This document shows positions 1 through 10,666 of a stretch of DNA of 64,000 nucleotides, in pieces. Every line of letters begins with the position of its first letter. The stretch's first letter is position 1. The translations under genes were made by a program, and so were the position numbers. Source of the stretch: Bemisia tabaci (lineage: Eukaryota; Arthropoda; Insecta; Hemiptera; Aleyrodidae); assembly GCF_918797505.1 (NCBI RefSeq), contig NC_092802.1, forward strand, positions 20,109,883-20,173,882, given 5' to 3'. Below the pieces are notes generated by a model. The model saw nothing but the letters and a program-made list of their open reading frames with translations, had not been told where the DNA came from and searched no databases.

Positions 1-260
1 AGAAATTTCCATTTGTAGTTGGTGTTTTTGCGATCTCTTCTTTTCTGCTGTTGCGTTATTTACGCGGATCCTCTTATTCGTTTGAAATTGGATTAACAAG
101 GTATAGTCTATAGGCTCATCTTCCTCGATTTCCAAACCTGCAAGCAAGCGATAATTTCTTTTCTGCTTCAGCTCCTTTTCATAGTCATGCTGGACATTTT
201 TAAAATATTGTTTTAAGCCCGCATTTAATGCTCCAGCATTGTCCGCCGATTTGTAGACAC
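1..260 (-). CDS. Partial internal exon of an unrecognised host gene
   Basis: Read on the minus strand, a reading frame stays open from position 258 to the window edge, about 86 codons. It is preceded by a good acceptor: a T-rich tract ending in TTGCAG at 266-261. The first two exon bases (260-259) complete a split codon. The peptide is mixed and charged, with VYKSADNAGALNAGLKQYF near its start, a lysine/glutamate-rich middle (HDYEKELKQKRNYRLL) and an acidic IEEDEPIDYTLLIQFQ stretch. That composition looks coding and helical rather than random. There is no ATG, as expected for an internal exon. I do not recognise the family. The next exon would lie outside the window, so the donor cannot be checked. 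Alternative: a chance open frame in AT-rich DNA, which I consider less likely given the acceptor and composition. Confidence 0.5.
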
Positions 261-524
261 CTGCAACATATTGAAATAACCAGCATGATATACCACAAAA
301 AGAGTTAGTGATAGAAGGATTCTCAATTTTTTTAAAAAAAGATTATCTTCCTCATTCTTTCCACTACTCTCTTTTACTTGCATCCTCCTCTCACTAAACA
401 GTGACAAACTTTGGAAATTTGAATCGCCACAATAAGTAACATTAAAGAAACATTACTTATGCATGTATCGGAAAGTAAATAAACATAAAAATGGTTTAAT
501 GTAGGAAACTGAGGGGCAAAGTAG
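261..524 (-). other. Intron-like sequence, nothing else seen
   Basis: AT-rich sequence upstream (minus strand) of the candidate exon at 1-260. It is presumably intron. I see no repeat, RNA gene or convincing coding stretch in it. Confidence 0.3.
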
Positions 525-532
525 CATCAATG

Positions 533-697
533 CAGTGGCATGGCATGAATTGAGATATATCGATTGTTATGCCATTTAAACCTAAGATGAAGAATCGATT
601 ATTAAGGTGTTCGCTGCGAACACCCTGTTTATCGATCCTTTTCCATGGGTTTAAGTGGCATAACAATTGATATATCGCAAAGCACACCACGCCACTG
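533..697. mobile_element. hAT-like palindromic MITE with 8-bp target duplication
   Basis: This is a 165-bp foldback whose ends read CAGTGGC and GCCACTG. It is flanked by the perfect 8-bp direct repeat CATCAATG (525-532 and 698-705). CAG-type termini plus an 8-bp duplication are hallmarks of the hAT superfamily. The centre holds AAGGTGTTCGCTGCGAACAC, itself a palindrome, and ATCGAT-rich arms. Related copies lie at about 43450-43600 (degraded) and 60971-61134. It has no coding capacity, so it would have depended on a transposase encoded elsewhere. Confidence 0.85.
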
Positions 698-825
698 CAT
701 CAATGATTAATTGGGCGTATTCCTACCAAACAAAACCATGTGCAGGTGGGGAAGATGGAGTGTGCTCGTTTTTCGAGGGCCTTGATAATGGATGGGAATT
801 ATAAAGCACCGGTGATGTCAGCGTC

Positions 826-1073
826 GACGATCTAGCCGAAAATCGGGAGGGATTGACTCATGAGCTTTGTCCGCAACGCTCTAGACACATGCCCACGGCT
901 CAAAAGTCCCGCATTCAGTTGACACACAGTTGTTCAGTTTGAAAGAATGTATGATCCCGATTTTCCAATTCAGCAAACGAAACTACGTGTTAAATGAATG
1001 CGGGACTAATGAGCCGTAGGCATGTTATAGAACTTTGCGGACAGAGTTCATGAGTGAAAGCTGCCAGATCGTC
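826..1073. repeat. Foldback element (about 248 bp)
   Basis: Imperfect inverted repeat. The left arm (GACGATCT..., ACTCATGAGCTTTGTCCGC, AGTCCCGCATTCA) is matched on the opposite strand by 940-1073. The outer flanks at about 794-840 and 2238-2270 are also inverted matches (CGTCGACG and TTATAA blocks). This foldback and the next element may therefore sit inside one larger inverted-repeat structure. No coding. Confidence 0.65.
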
Positions 1074-1081
1074 ACCCTTCG

Positions 1082-2230
1082 CACTGAAAAAAATAGTAGA
1101 GCCGTAGAGACAAGATAAACTTGTTAAACCTGCCTTGTCTTAGGAATAAGACTTTTAGTCTGCCAAACAACTCAGTTTGTTTGGGAAACAATACCCGTTT
1201 GTTAATGCAACAAGACCAGTCTTGTTTCATATTCTAGGTTTCTGAGCCACCCGACTTGATAGCCTTGTCACTGTGACAAGATTATCTATACTAACCTTGA
1301 GTAATGGTCAAATTCAAAGAGAGCGTATTATTTCATATATTTTGAAAGAGTATTTTAAGAACTACGCTTAGAAATTTTTCCCTGAAAATTTTTCTGGATG
1401 TTTAATGAAAAGGTAAAAACAATTAATTTATAATTCTTTTTTAAAAATAAATCGCTCATGCGAAGGGTTTTAAAATCAAATGTATCTAATTATATAATTA
1501 TTCTTTTAACGTTTGATTTATTTATATATTATTAATTATTATCATGATATAAAATAAAAATGAAAATTAGAATCATAAACGCGAAACAAAGGAAACATCG
1601 TTGCTTGAAGAAACACATTTTTTCGGCCTAAATTGTCCATTTTTATCTGATGTAGAATGTAAATTCCTTTTCGTAAACAGTGAATGGTAAAAAAGAAAAA
1701 AACCAAACAATCTGATGCTCTACACACTCCACAGATTTGAGATAGCAGCAAAATTAAGAAAGTAATTCTGTGGGCTGTACTTGTACTTAAAATTCGGCTC
1801 GCCAAATAACTAGCTTGGATAGCTCGGTCAGTAGAACACTCGGTCCGTAATCAGATGGTCCCGCATTCAAATCCCGATCATGTCGGTAAAATTTGAAAGG
1901 TCGGATGGGACAATTCTGGTGTAAGAGGAATGAAGGAAGTAGAGGCAAAATATATTTTCATATAATTGTGCAATTCATATAAATTTGTGACATTTTTTTT
2001 TGCAATTTTAATTTCTTCCGAATACTGTGACAAGACAAGTCTTGTTCCCAGAACTAGACAATTTTGTTACCGTGACTAGACTTTTGACTTATGCAACAAG
2101 GAAGTCTTGTTCCCTGAACAAGACTGTATGGGTCCCATGAACTAGAATACCTTGTGGATCAAATATAACAAGACGGTCTTGTCTGGGAGACTAGAATCCT
2201 TGTTTCTCGGACAAGGCACTTTTTTCAGTG
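1082..2230. mobile_element. TIR element with CACTGAAAAAA ends
   Basis: A 1.15 kb segment bounded by CACTGAAAAAA and TTTTTTCAGTG. Both ends carry clusters of short palindromic units of the type CAAGACAAGTCTTGTT (about 1105-1290 and 2025-2220), which look like subterminal binding repeats. The middle is AT-rich and includes a degenerate tRNA-like segment (1813-1880). I see no flanking target duplication. The ends resemble those of the smaller palindromic CACTG elements at 19758, 43966, 45311, 55624, 59426 and 60211, but shared ancestry beyond the termini is not shown. Confidence 0.7.
1813..1980 (+). repeat. Degenerate tRNA-derived SINE or tRNA pseudogene
   Basis: Contains an A-box-like TAGCTCGGTCAGTAGAACA and, 45 bases later, a B-box-like GCATTCAAATCCC, at tRNA-like spacing and order. 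The arms do not pair well enough for a functional tRNA, and an unrelated tail follows. A tRNA-derived SINE head is the simplest reading. It lies inside the 1082-2230 element. Confidence 0.5.
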
Positions 2231-2672
2231 CGGGTCGGTCGTCGACGCCGACGCCACTTTATAATGGACCACTAGACAAGGTACGAATTTTAGTATTCTG
2301 ATACATGTTTCTTAACCAAAACTTCACGTAAAACACGATGCACACAACAAAAATTACCGAAATCAACTCCTTACAAAGATATTTGATGATTCCTGATGCG
2401 GGAATTCAAACCACCCGATCATGAAAACTCAATGCTCTACGTGATTCACATCGCGCATTGCTCGATTGAGAAGCTTGCTGTAACCGTTGTAGTGCGTGAT
2501 TTGACTCACGTAGAGCTTTAAGTTTCTTGAGAGCGGGCAGTTCAAATTCCTCGTAACCAATGTGAAATAAAAATGTTATTATCTCCGTTAGGAGCTGGTT
2601 TCAGTAATTTCCGTATTGCGAATCGTGTTCTACGCAAAATTCTGGGTAAGAAACATGTATCAGAATGCTTAA

Positions 2673-3370
2673 GGTGATTCGATGGACGCCATATCGACGG
2701 TGAAACTACCAAACCACGTATCTCGTTTGCGGTGTTTAAAAATCTACGCTCGCATTTTATTTTTTTGAAGTAGACCAAATCAATATCATTCCTTGAAATT
2801 TTCACAGAATTTTCTCCGCACAAAGAGGAAAAATCACAGAAATTTTCAAGACTGGACGTTAAGTAGTTTTTCATTTAAAAAATAAAGAATGACAGGAAGT
2901 CTGCGACGTCGCAAACCGAGATACGTGGTTTGGTAGTTTCACCGTCGATATTTTGTATCAGAACGACGTGCGATATATCGCATTGATTAGCTCTACTTTT
3001 TCAGCTACTAATCATTTTTCTCGAATTTTGAGATCGCAATTCTGTTGTCGGAAGACTAAAGCACTCGCTTACCAATTTTTACAAAGAAATTCAACGTAAT
3101 AAAGGCGTGGTTTTTTTTAGAGAAAAAACATCGCATTCGAGTGCAGTTTCGATATCAGTATCGAATGCTATATTTTTCCTCTAAAAAAACCACGCCTTTA
3201 TTACGTTGAATTTCTTTGTAAAAATTGGTAAGTGAGTGCTTTAGTCTCCCGACAACAGAATTGCGATCTCAAAATTCGAGAAAAATGACGAGTATCTGAA
3301 AAGATGGAACCAGTTGATGCGATATATCGCATGCCGTTCGGACACGAAATATGGCGTCCATCGAATCACC
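2673..3370. mobile_element. Foldback element B (copy 1) with TTAA duplication
   Basis: Ends GGTGATTCGATGG and CCATCGAATCACC, flanked by TTAA on both sides (2669-2672, 3371-3374). The homologous empty site in element A copy 49495-50052 has TTAA once (near 50020), so TTAA is a real target duplication. TTAA targeting is characteristic of piggyBac, although piggyBac tips normally begin CCY, so the assignment is tentative. The centre is a long hairpin around 3105-3205 with ACCACGCCTTTATTACG arms. A half-length copy lies at 40974-41238. Confidence 0.85.
2694..2948. mobile_element. Foldback element C (copy 1) with TA duplication
   Basis: A 255-bp palindrome with ends TCGACGGTG and CACCGTCGA, inserted in element B at a TA. 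The empty site in the B copy at 40974-41238 reads CCATATTTTG, while here TA (or ATAT, which cannot be separated) flanks both sides. A second copy lies at 24150-24400, also between TA dinucleotides. TA duplication points to Tc1/mariner-type mobilisation. A TTTGCGACGTCGCAAACCGAG palindrome sits near the right end of both copies. Confidence 0.8.
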
Positions 3371-3400
3371 TTAAATTCGCACCTTGTCTAGTGGTCCATT

Positions 3401-3660
3401 CCAGACGAATTAACGAGCGTTTTGAAACATCGTGATGTCTGTCTCAAATAGCTGGAAGATTCTTAGGTGGATATAAAGAATCAACCTGGTAAAAAGAGCC
3501 AAATTTTGAAATAACCGGGTAATTTACGTAGGAGACAGCAGACAGTTGATTTTTTCAATATCCGGCAACAAGAATCTAATTATATACAGTTCGAGTTCGA
3601 AGACAATGCAACCCCCTATTGATTGGCACCGAGTGGTTGCACCAATGCCCCGCGTGTTTT
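3401..3660. other. Unique spacer, nothing seen
   Basis: No open frame, repeat or RNA signature that I can support. Confidence 0.3.
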
Positions 3661-4625
3661 AGTCCAGTCAACGAAGGGAAAATAAGGGCTGTTAGTGGAA
3701 CACACTAGAAAAAAGCTGAATTTTTTACCATCGATTATATACTTCAAAAGGAGTATTTTCCAAAAAGCCCTCACTTTTCCTCCCTCTGCTTACCCCCCCC
3801 CCCCCAAGCCCCCCTTAAAGGCAAAAATTACCCCTTTTTTTAAACCTCTCTATCTCCTCGCCTAATTGAGATAATCAATCGCGGTTTGTCTTAAAACACT
3901 CCTTATACGTTGCGAATTCTGAATAGTATTAAGTTTTGAATCTTAAGACCACTTAAAATTAGTTTTTTTTTTGAAAACACTGAAATTTTAAAATTTAGAA
4001 TTTTTTATTTCATTTTAAATGCTTTCTAATTTTTCTCCGGTTGCTCAGATGAAAAAAGTACGTGAGATAAACGTTGTAGAGGATGCAATTCCGCATCTTT
4101 TCACATATTGAATGACGTATCTTTCACAATTGTGAGAGGAGATAGAGGGAGGGCGAAATGACCTTACCGCATCGGCGGAGCGCGCTGCCGCGCGCCTAGC
4201 CACGGCTACCGGCGCTCAGCGGGCGCCTATTCAAACTGTCTTCAGAATCTTTGTACTTTTACTCAGTATCACTTCTGTTTAAATTATGATCTTCATTTTT
4301 TGAGGGCAGTCGGAGTCAACCTCCCCCCCCCCCCTCCCACCGGCCATATTCATCACATACATATTTGAATACCACGCGTGGTTCAGCGCATGCAGGACTT
4401 AAACTTGTCTGATGTTTCAGACTTTGGCGCGGCAGAAATTATGTTATGTCCTGTATGATTACCTGCATTTACTTTAAGAGCGCCGATGGGAGGGGGAGAG
4501 GATATGAAAAATATGAAGTATTAAGATTTCAGAAGTGAAGTTCTGGTGATGTAGCCTCTTCTGCAAAAAAAAATTAGCCCCTCGGCTCCCGCAATGGGAA
4601 AAAAGGGTTCAGGGCTTTAATATTT

Positions 4626-4748
4626 CGTCGCTCCTCTGACGTAAGGGCGTATCTTTGTTTTCGCATGAGCCCTGGGAAGCATAGAGTTATATAGAGGATA
4701 GGGCTCACGTGGAAATCAAGATACGCCCTTACTTCAGAGGAGCTACGA
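4626..4748. mobile_element. Hairpin MITE with conserved GAGCCCT core
   Basis: About 120 bp with paired arms CTCCTCTGACGTAAGGGCG and its inverse. The loop-proximal core reads GCATGAGCCCTGGGA on one side and AGGGCTCACGT on the other. The same core, but with different outer arms, recurs at 25821-25955 and 42784-42899. Confidence 0.7.
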
Positions 4749-5057
4749 TTTGTACTTCTTCTTTTCTCTTTCCTCCACATATTATCTCTCTCCCTTCCTT
4801 TCTTTGTATTTTTTCTCCCTTAAGACTAACTCTTTGACGGGCTGCCTCACTGGGGAAAGCCCCACTGGAGAAAGCCCCGCTGGTCCCGTTAAACCAGCTC
4901 GGGGCTGATTTTCCGACGTCATACAAATGATTTTCCGTTAGTTTCACAGGTATCGCCCGTCGTGTTGCTGTGTCCGTTCATTAATTACGTTGCGCATAAT
5001 TCGTCATGCCGAATGAAGTTATAAGTGTCAAAAGTGTATAAGTGTGTGAATGTTTAA

Positions 5058-6048
5058 GTGCATAAGTGTGAAATTGTGTTTAAAGTTCGCTTTAAAATGG
5101 ATCATGTGTGTTTAATCTGTAACGAAAGTCTCCATCGCGGTCAAGTTGTGAGAGATTCTCGCGGATTGTCATCTTTGATAAAAGCAAGTGAGGAACGTCA
5201 GGACGGCTTGCATGTAAAAATTAAAGAAAGTGAGTCCATTGAAGTGCATAGTGACTGCAGAAAAAATTACACTCGCAAATGCAGTATTTTGGCAAGTTTG
5301 CGTAAAAAAACTGTTGTGGATAGCGTTCATGATTTGGAGAAGCCCAGTGTGTCCCCACTTTACGATCTAACTTAGATATTTTTGATTTTAAACATCACTG
5401 TTTTATTTGCGGGGAGGAAGCTTCAAGTGATTTAAAAGAAGCTGTAAACGTGCGTAGATCTTCACATGAAGTTCGAACTTTTGAAATCAGGGAATCAGTT
5501 TTAACGCGAGCACTTGCTCGAAACGATGATTGGGGAGAAATCGTGAGTGTCAGAATTCAATCAGTGCACGACTTGGTGGCAGCAGAGGCACGTTATCACA
5601 GAGATTGTTACACAAAATTTTGGAAGGATTCGTCCGGTCGGCCTGACGGTAGACCCAAAAACTCTGAATTACACACCGCGTTTGAAAATGTGTGAATATT
5701 TTTAAAAATTTCTGAGGATTGTCAACATTTAGTAAGCGGTTTGATTTCTATGTTAAATGCAAACTTAAAATATTCTCACCAATACATCAAAGATTATTAA
5801 AGAGTAACTTACAGGACAGATTTGGCGACGGATTAATTTTTTTCAAGCAGGGAAGAAATTCTTACGCACTGGTGTCTGACTGCAGCAGTAGAATCAGTGA
5901 ACAGTGGTATAATTTTCGGAATAAGGACCCATACGAGGAGAAAAAAAGAATTCTAGAGGCTGCTGCGAAAATTCTTCGCCGCGACATTTTACTTTTTCCA
6001 TATGAAGGAGAACTTTCCAAGTCCCTGAAAGCATCGCAGCACTGGTAG
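5058..6048 (+). pseudogene. Decayed transposon-associated gene with tandem Cys/His modules
   Basis: Three open blocks form one broken gene. Block 1 (5058-5372) has CLICNESLHRGQVV then VHSDCRKNYTRKC. A frameshift near 5365 leads into block 2, which contains HHCFICGEEAS, RNDDWGEIVSVRIQ and VHDLVAAEARYHRDCY, so the module C-x2-C ... H-x3-C occurs twice. A TGA at 5693-5695 interrupts it. The same frame continues (ISEDCQHLVSG) and a further shift near 5800 enters block 3 (QDRFGDGLIFF ... EEKKRILEAAAKILRR), which ends at 6046-6048. The paired Cys/His modules suggest two zinc ligands. From memory, VHDLVAAEARYH-type proteins are multi-copy, uncharacterised, transposon-linked genes in arthropods and cnidarians; I could not check this. 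The likely start is ATG 5058 or ATG 5097. It is not functional as it stands. Confidence 0.65.
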
Positions 6049-6950
6049 AGAATCTTCGATTCCCATGACTTTAATGTTTTTCATCTCTGAAGTTACTAAA
6101 CGGAAGAATAAGGATCGTGATGGTATGCTAGATATTATAAGGAAAAGAATCAGTATTTCCAATTCTATAATTGCTGCTTGCTGCATTATAATGTCTCTTT
6201 ACATCGATTGAAGTTATGTATAAAATAGTTTCTCCTTTCCAACTGTTCCTGTCATATAATGTTCTTTTTTAAATGTGAATGTGATGTATACGGCCGGTGG
6301 GGTAGGGGGGGGGGGAGGAGGTTGACTCCCACTGCCCTCAAAAAACGACGATCATAATTTAAACAGAAGCGATACTGAGTAAAAGTACAAAGATTGTGAA
6401 GACAGTTTGAATGGGCGCCCGCTGAGCGCCGGCGCCGTGGCACGGCGCGCGGCGGTAAGGTCATTTCGCCCTCCCTCTATCTCCTCTCACAATTGTGATA
6501 GATGCGTCATTCAATATATGAAAAGATGCGGAATTGCATCCTTTACAACGTTTATTTCACGTACTTTTTTCATTTGAGCAACCGGAGAAAAATTAGAGAG
6601 CATTTAAAATAAAAAAAATTCCAAATTTTAAAATTTCAGTGTTTTCAAAAAAAAACCCAATTTTAAGTGTTCTTAAGATTCAAAACGTAATACTACTCAG
6701 AATCTGCAACGTATAAGGAGTGTTTTAAGACAAACCGCGATTGATTATCTCAATTAGGCGAGGAGATAGAGAGGTTCAAAAAAAGGGGTAATTTTTGCCT
6801 TTAAGGGGGGGCTGGGAGGGGGGAGGGGTAAGCAGAGGGAGAAAAAGAGAGGACTTTTTGGAAAATACTCCTTTTGAAGAATATAATCGATGGTAAAAAA
6901 TTCAGCTTTTTTCTAGTTTGTTCCACTAAAATCCCTTCGTTAACTGGACT

Positions 6951-9006
6951 ATTTGGACACATCAGACGGTTAGGGCGGAAGATGTCGGTGACGCCAATGA
7001 CAATCCTCAATGAGGAAATACAGGTAATAACATCGGGTGGGTGTCCAGCGAGGGTCAACCTATGTCGACCGTGCGCGCCGCAATGGAAGGCAGCGTGGGG
7101 CAGCCTAGCCGGCGGCAGCGCGATGTGGTATTGGGGCGTACAGTGAGGCCGCGGGTTTTAAAAAAACTCAGGGCCCTGCGACTCCCCAGCTGCTACCACA
7201 ATCGCCAGAGTTTCGAATCGCACGGTTTACGAAATGGTTCTGTGATTTTCTAGGTTTTCTACCTGCCCACCGATTTGGGCTGCCGGACGACAAACCGAAT
7301 AGTATGTGAAACCGGCCTTGGGCACTACTATTATAACGTGATCATAAATAACGTGGGTCGTTATTTCCCAAATCTACCTGTGGAAAGCTGCAATGATCAC
7401 GGCGTATAGGACGCCATAACGAACTGTGACAAAAAATGAAAAACTTTTGAAGCAGGGAGTACGTATCGATGCTCAATAAGTTTTTTGCGTAATAGGGGGT
7501 GTAGAGGCTCCGTTCTTCCATCTCCTTTTACAGGGGCGGTGATTTACCTTATGAAGCACTCGGGGACAAGTGGGATAGGTTGAGTTTTCAAAATTACGTG
7601 AAGCCTCACAGGGGAAAGAAAGTTCAGACTTATTCTTTGATGTTAAAAAATTGGATTTTAGTAGTGAATTTTCATAGAATACAATTTAAAACTTGTTTCA
7701 GATCTTTCAAAAACTGCACTTATTCCATTGGTCCTCCAAGCCCCTCTTAATGCGTAGCAGTCATTCGAAACGGTTTACGAAATGGTTCTATATTCTATGA
7801 TACACACTGGAAGGTCTTCCAAATGGTGAATGACTTCACTCGTTAAAAACTTTTCAAAATTCGTTAAAAATTGGAATTTTGGATGGTCCTGTCATATATG
7901 TACGTAACTATGATTTACTAATGTGTAGAAAGTAATCATGAAAGGCAGCCTTTTGAAACCATTTCGCGGTGGTCATACATATGTACCTAGTTATTGACTG
8001 CACGACATAAAAAAACAGGTTTTGGGTTACTTTGGATAGGCTTTTGCTCGGAGGCAACCCTCGGAACAGTTTCTGAAAACAAGCTACAATCGCATTTCAT
8101 TCGATCTTATTTTGTGTTGTGGAGGCAGGACTTATTTTAGTGCGCAAAATTTGGAAACCCTTGGAGCCACATTGTTGCACAGCAACTAACAACTTGCGTC
8201 TGTTTCTCTTTCTGTATTGTTTTCCGAAGCGACTCTAGAAAAAACTGTTTTCCGTTGCGAATTTGAACGTTGTTCTCTCATTGGCTGTTCAGAATCGAGT
8301 AAAGAAAACAAGAAGAAAAAAATGGAAACATGTTGTTGTTTCGAACAAAATACGTCTCCTCTTCTCGTCTCCGGTGATCGACACGGGGGAGCCGGGTGGT
8401 GTATTTTTCCTACAAACTGTACTACGAAATGCAAAAGTGCAGCAATCATTCTAATCAGTTTTTGTGGTGATTACGCGTGGTTATAGGCGCGGCAGCACAA
8501 CTTGAATCATGTTTGAAATAAAAATCGGAGATGGTTGGATTCCCGGCCCCGACGAAAAGCGTAGAAGGATCATACATTTTAAAAAAACTGAGAATGACGG
8601 ATTTGACTTTTTCTTTCATGTACTTCAAGTTTTTCTTAGGGATTTGGCCAACAACTGCAGAAAGCGTCGATTTTGATGGGTTTTCTTTTCAGTTTGCCGC
8701 TTGTCAGCAAGTTCAATTTTTCCAAGAGGAAGAAGAATTGAATTAAATATATGCAGCAAAAAATTTAAGCCCTCTTTACCAAATTTGGCAACTTTCAGGC
8801 AAACATTTGTAGACAAAAAGTTGAAATTCGAATTCAGCGTCGGAAATTACACGGGAAACTTCACGGTCAATGATATCCGATCATTTGGAGGGCTAAAATT
8901 CTTATCTGTCTGGGAGGGGAGGGAGAGAGGGGGTTCGAAAATTATTTTTAACTGTCAATGTAAAGAAACAAAACACATAAAAAAATAAACATTTCGTGAC
9001 ACTCAC
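6951..9006. other. Mostly unique spacer or 3' intron of the DUF4806-like gene
   Basis: Part of this interval is expected to be the intron or 3' region downstream of the exon at 9007-9175. I found no exon in it with convincing splice sites and composition. Short open frames at 7041-7253 and 8186-8486 have no recognisable motif and look like chance. No repeat family shared with the rest of the window was seen. Confidence 0.3.
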
Positions 9007-9175
9007 CTTTTAGAGCAAGGTACATGTCGGTTTCTAAGAAATTGGCTTTGGGCGCTTTCGGGTTTCCATGTAGACAGAAACCCTTGCCCATTTCAAACGT
9101 CATGAGGGCTGCCATCATCTGCTTTACTTGCGTTGTGGTGTTGCAACCGGAGCAATGTGGAACCAAAAATTTGGT
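9007..9175 (-). CDS. DUF4806-like gene, third visible exon
   Basis: On the minus strand the exon is bounded by acceptor TGTTTTAG (ending at 9176) and donor G|GTGAGT (9006-9001). It is 169 bases, entered in phase 0 and left in phase 1. The phase-0 entry matches the phase-0 exit of the exon at 13045-13295. It encodes PHCSGCNTTTQVKQMMAALM, then LMTFEMGKGFC and a KANFLETDMYLALK tail. The pattern of conserved leucine, LMT-x-E, then a glycine and an aromatic/leucine strand is what I associate with the second half of the DUF4806 domain of insect proteins. That match is from memory of the domain's look, not a search. Function of the family is unknown. Later exons should lie below 9000 but were not found. 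Confidence 0.65.
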
Positions 9176-9607
9176 CTAAAACAGACAAAAGTACCTAAAT
9201 AATATATGTAGGAATAAGCAAATTTTTTTTTCCTGAAAAATGACTTGGGCTCCAAACTCATTTACCCGAGGATCGCTAAGTTCCCTCATGGGTTACTTGA
9301 ACAAAATGTTTTCTCTCTCCCCCCTCCCCCCTCTCACTTTCTCTTTCATTTTAATGAAATCTCAATAAGGCATAATGACAGTGATTAAAGGAGAGGAGGG
9401 TAAAAATTTCCTTTGCTTACTTAACAAAAATATAAAAAAACGAGTAGTTTAGTAATACATTGGAATCATTTGTTAACCAATCCATTTTTCCCTCCTTTCA
9501 ACGTCTGTGATCACTTGCATCTTCTGAAAGTAATTGAGTACATAGTACATTTTAAAAGCACACATGACTGAATTCCTCCCGTTTTTGACAAATAGGAGGA
9601 CACTCCT

Positions 9608-9715
9608 AGGTCAAAGGGAGCTGCTTTCTGGTGCCCCTGAAATTTTTCGGGGGACCCCTTGGGGGAGGGGGGACGGAACCCAATTATTTTTTCAATTGGG
9701 AAGACGCCCTTTGTG
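9608..9715. repeat. Left member of inverted repeat pair
   Basis: Starts AGGTCAAAGGGAGCT and contains GACGGAACCCAATTATT and AAGACGCCCTTTGTG. The inverse of this block occurs at 11174-11285. The two could be the ends of one 1.68 kb element or two independent copies of one repeat. Confidence 0.65.
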
Positions 9716-10666
9716 TTACCTCGTTTGAAAGAACATAAAACAAGAAGAAAAAATCCAACATGAATATGTTGGAAAAGCGTGCCGAATAACTGAAATGTTG
9801 GACAAATACCTCTTATTTTCACGTCTTTGCTTTTTACATCAATTGGTACTTATTGCTAAATTTGGGAGAAAATATTGATTCATGAACGTTGAATGTAAAT
9901 TAATTTTAAAGATTCCGTCCAATTATCTTGATTTTAAGCTAATATGCGGCATTTTCGCACGACCGTGATTTGGGCGAACTGCCGTGCATCGAAATCGCGT
10001 TCAGTTAATCTCTTCGGATTTCGAACTGTAACTTCTCTCCTATTCGGCCGATTTGTACAAATGAGGTCTCTTTTTATTTGTACTCCAACGGAAAGTAAAG
10101 AAAAACTCGCTAAATAGACGGAAAACAATTTTTGAGAAAATTTGGTGGATCCTGGCATCACGGTGAATGGTTAATCGGTTAATCGCTTCGCCGTCTTTTA
10201 TTGCCTTGCTCGAAACCGGACACCCAAAGCTATATCGCGAGATAACTGTAGTGGTTTAAGTGGATTTCGGCAGGGGCCATGGTTAGTACATAGTATAATG
10301 AGTCACGAGGCTCATCACAGATTGCACTTACAGTGCAGGACGCTCATTGGCTATAGAGTTTTGGCGGGAAAGAAGGTTCTAGAGTTGAGTCCTCCGAGCG
10401 TAAGAAAGCTCCTATGAGGTTTCTGTCAAATTGAATAATACGGTTTTGACAGAAAAATGTTCTCAATGGTTTCCAATTAGCAGTTCATTAGATTTTTTGG
10501 TAAAAGACCATTAGGGCTTGACAGTGTAATGGTTCAAAGACAAATAAACGGGTGCGAGGAAAAAAGTATTTGGACGACCCGTTGAATAGCATTGGTTGAT
10601 CTGTGTGCTGTACTATGGTACATCCGAGTGATTTCAAAAAGCGAGCCCTACTGGCACGCTTAAAAA

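Larger units (their letters stand above)
2263..3400. mobile_element. Foldback element A (copy 1), hosting two nested insertions
   Basis: Ends AATGGACCACTAGACAAGG and its inverse CCTTGTCTAGTGGTCCATT. The arms pair over their length, for example TTCACGTAAAACACGATG near 2323 against its inverse near 2622. Other copies are at 49495-50052 (about 560 bp, lacking the nested insert), 48870-49000 (right end only) and 63809 to the window end. Comparison with 49495-50052 shows that 2673-3370 is a later insertion. No coding capacity; the superfamily is undetermined because no clear target duplication is visible. Confidence 0.8.
3661..6950. mobile_element. 3.3 kb element with about 0.7 kb inverted terminal arms
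   Basis: The sequences 3661-4360 and about 6278-6950 are diverged inverted copies of each other. They start AGTCCAGTCAACGAAGGGA and end in its near-inverse, with shared CTCCTTATACGTTGC, AATTACCCC, GGCGAAATGACCTTACCGC and CCACCGGCC blocks in mirrored order. The right arm lacks a few bases of the left near 3685, and both are hundreds of bases long. The interior contains a palindromic MITE (4626-4748) and one decayed gene on the plus strand (5058-6048). The layout is that of a dead DNA transposon whose internal gene is the only coding remnant. The superfamily is not recognised. Confidence 0.75.

Noticed and set aside
1813..1890. Functional tRNA gene
   Set aside because: A and B boxes are present but the acceptor and anticodon stems do not pair.
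8186..8486. Overlapping open frames on both strands
   Set aside because: No motif, no splice partner, and both strands open, as expected by chance.
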